From Angustibacter sp049994355 (GTDB lineage: Bacteria > Actinomycetota > Actinomycetes > Actinomycetales > Angustibacteraceae), in NCBI RefSeq assembly GCF_049994355.1, contig NZ_CP188257.1, positions 2,294,001-2,358,000 on the forward strand: a DNA stretch of 64,000 nt, read 5' to 3'. This document shows, one piece after another, positions 62,698-64,000 of the stretch. A model generated the notes under the pieces. It had not been told where the DNA came from, ran no database searches, and saw only the letters and a list, made by a program, of their open reading frames with translations. Position 1 is the first letter of the stretch. Every line of letters begins with the position of its first letter. A program made the position numbers and the translations under genes.

Positions 62698-64000
62698 GTG
62701 ACCCAGACTGAGCGTGTGCCCACGATGACCGTCCCGAGGCAGACGGTCGTTGCCGCGCGCTCGATGCGCGACGACCGCGTCCAAGAGCTCGCCGCCGAGG
62801 CGATGGAGCTGGTCGGCACCGACCCGTCCGCCGCGATTGCCCAGGCCGAGTTCGCGCTGGCGTCGGCCCGCGGCCGCAAGGACGCCGCCGCGCGCACGCT
62901 TGCCTGGCGCGCCCTGGGTCTCGGCGCCCGCGCCAAGGGCGACCTCGCCACCGCGGACGGCGCGCTGCTGCGCGCGGTGCGCTCTGCCACCCAGGCCGGT
63001 GACCCGCAGGGTGCGGCCGAGGCGCGGATGACCCGCTCGTTCGTGCTGCTCGACCTCGGCAAGACCTCGCAGGCGCTGCGGCAGTCCGGGACGGCGGCAG
63101 ACGTGCTGGACGGGCTGCCGAAGGCCCGTTTGGAGGCGCAGCGCGCGCTGATCCTGCAGCGCTGCGGCAGGTTCGGTGAGGCGCTGGAGGTCTATGACCG
63201 CGTGGTGCCGGTGTTCGTCGCAAGCGGTGACGAGGTCTGGGAGTCGCGGGCCCGCGGAAACCGAGGGATCCTGCACGCGTTCCGCGGTGAGATCGCCGAG
63301 GCGGAGCAGGACCTGGATCGCACCCGCGAGCTCTTCCTCGCTGCCGGACGAGAGCTGGACGCCGCCGGGGCGATGTGGAACCTGGGCTGCCTGGCTCGTG
63401 AGCGCAGCGACGTCGTCCTCGCGCTGGAGCGGTTCGACGAGGCCGATCCGATCTGCGATCGCCACGGGTACATCGTCGGACTGCGGCTGCTGGATCGCGC
63501 CTCACTGATGCTCGCGTGCGGTGTGGTCACGGAGGCCCGCCAGCTCGCCGAACGTGCCCTGCAGGCGCTGGCGGAGGCCAACCAGGGCGCGGACCTGATG
63601 GAGTGCCAGGCACTGCTTGCGCGGATCACCCTGCTGGATGCCGACCCGGTCAGCGCTGTCGAGTACGCGCGCTCGGCCCGCCAGCTCGCAGCGAGGCAGG
63701 GCCGCAAGGGATGGGTGCTGCAGGCACGACTCCTCGAGCTCCTCGCGCTCGAGGAGCAGGGCGAGCCGGGTCTGGACCGCAGAGCCCGCGCCCTGGTCTC
63801 CGCGCTCGACGAGGCCCGGTGGGCCGATGCCGCCACCGAAGCGCGCCTGGCAGCGGCACGTGCCGCCTCGGCGTCCGGACGGCACGGCCAGGCAGACGTG
63901 CTGCTGAGTGAGGCCAAGGACGCCACGGTCGGCGCATCCACTGTCACCCGGATCCGTTACTGGCACGCGGCGGCATTGCTGAGGCAGCGCCGCGGCGACG
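62698..64000 (+). CDS. TPR-repeat protein, 3' truncated (probable N-terminal part of a CHAT protein)
   Basis: The frame stays open to the window edge: at least 434 residues, nearly all helical and Ala/Leu/Arg-rich in the tetratricopeptide pattern (for example LILQRCGRFGEALEVYDRVV and RARGNRGILHAFRGEIAEAE). In actinobacteria, long TPR proteins following a sigma factor and a small unknown gene commonly end in a CHAT (caspase-like) domain. That domain, if present, lies outside the window and is not seen here. GTG 62698 is the chosen start; it is 27 bases after the small gene. Confidence 0.8.
   Translation, partial: MTQTERVPTMTVPRQTVVAARSMRDDRVQELAAEAMELVGTDPSAAIAQAEFALASARGRKDAAARTLAWRALGLGARAKGDLATADGALLRAVRSATQAGDPQGAAEARMTRSFVLLDLGKTSQALRQSGTAADVLDGLPKARLEAQRALILQRCGRFGEALEVYDRVVPVFVASGDEVWESRARGNRGILHAFRGEIAEAEQDLDRTRELFLAAGRELDAAGAMWNLGCLARERSDVVLALERFDEADPICDRHGYIVGLRLLDRASLMLACGVVTEARQLAERALQALAEANQGADLMECQALLARITLLDADPVSAVEYARSARQLAARQGRKGWVLQARLLELLALEEQGEPGLDRRARALVSALDEARWADAATEARLAAARAASASGRHGQADVLLSEAKDATVGASTVTRIRYWHAAALLRQRRGD

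Overview
The window is very GC-rich and almost every gene it carries is at home in the Actinomycetota (class Actinomycetes). The clearest markers are the RNA polymerase-binding protein RbpA, the sporulation-type regulator WhiA, the F420 precursor enzyme FbiC, a mycothiol-dependent isomerase-type protein, OpcA beside Zwf, and the SufR-SufBDCSU iron-sulfur operon. GTG starts are frequent, genes in operons often share a GTGA or ATGA overlap, and many first genes appear leaderless. I cannot name the genus. The region reads as core chromosome: I saw no insertion sequence, phage gene, CRISPR array, tRNA or rRNA, and no stretch above about 300 bases without a gene.

Layout. 1-2.5 kb: the end of a phosphotransferase gene, then rpsA with its own promoter and terminator. 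2.5-6.3 kb (minus strand): an oligopeptide-type ABC importer (binding protein and two permeases, no ATPases). 6.5-9.2 kb: a response regulator, sensor kinase and GerMN lipoprotein, divergent from the importer. 9.2-14 kb: coaE, uvrB, a DUF72 protein, and a TerC-family manganese exporter behind a probable yybP-ykoY riboswitch. 14-19.6 kb: fbiC, then a minus-strand trio (isomerase-fold protein, GH15 hydrolase, metallo-beta-lactamase hydrolase). 19.7-28.2 kb: uvrA with a histone-like tail, a Tat-exported Rieske lipoprotein, uvrC, rapZ, yvcK and whiA. 28.3-32.1 kb: gap, pgk, tpiA, secG, rbpA. 32.2-40.6 kb (minus strand): the pentose-phosphate operon tkt-tal-pgi-zwf-opcA-pgl. 40.8-45.1 kb: heme O and heme A synthesis genes, facing each other across a duplicated 55-bp repeat, and an ABC exporter. 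45.2-52.7 kb: sufR-sufB-sufD-ferredoxin-sufC-sufS-sufU-sufT, followed by an actinobacterial Vms1-like release factor. 52.7-57 kb: an F420-type oxidoreductase, DUF6325 and SHOCT proteins, a RseB-like exported protein and an ABC exporter. 57-61.3 kb (minus strand): biotin importer genes bioY/bioM/bioN with an acyl-CoA ligase and a thiolase inserted between them. 61.5-64 kb: an ECF-like sigma factor, a small unknown protein and the start of a TPR protein that runs off the end.

How the genes fit together. The glycolytic and pentose-phosphate blocks point at each other and meet at a 10-base gap between rbpA and pgl. The uvrB, uvrA and uvrC genes give a complete excision-repair set within 16 kb. 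FbiC would supply FO for F420, which the Ddn-like protein may use. The Suf operon would supply clusters for FbiC (two radical-SAM centres), both Rieske proteins and SufR itself. The least explained parts are the sigma/unknown/TPR cluster, the ligase-thiolase insertion in the biotin operon, the 55-bp repeats between ctaB and ctaA, and several palindromic leaders.
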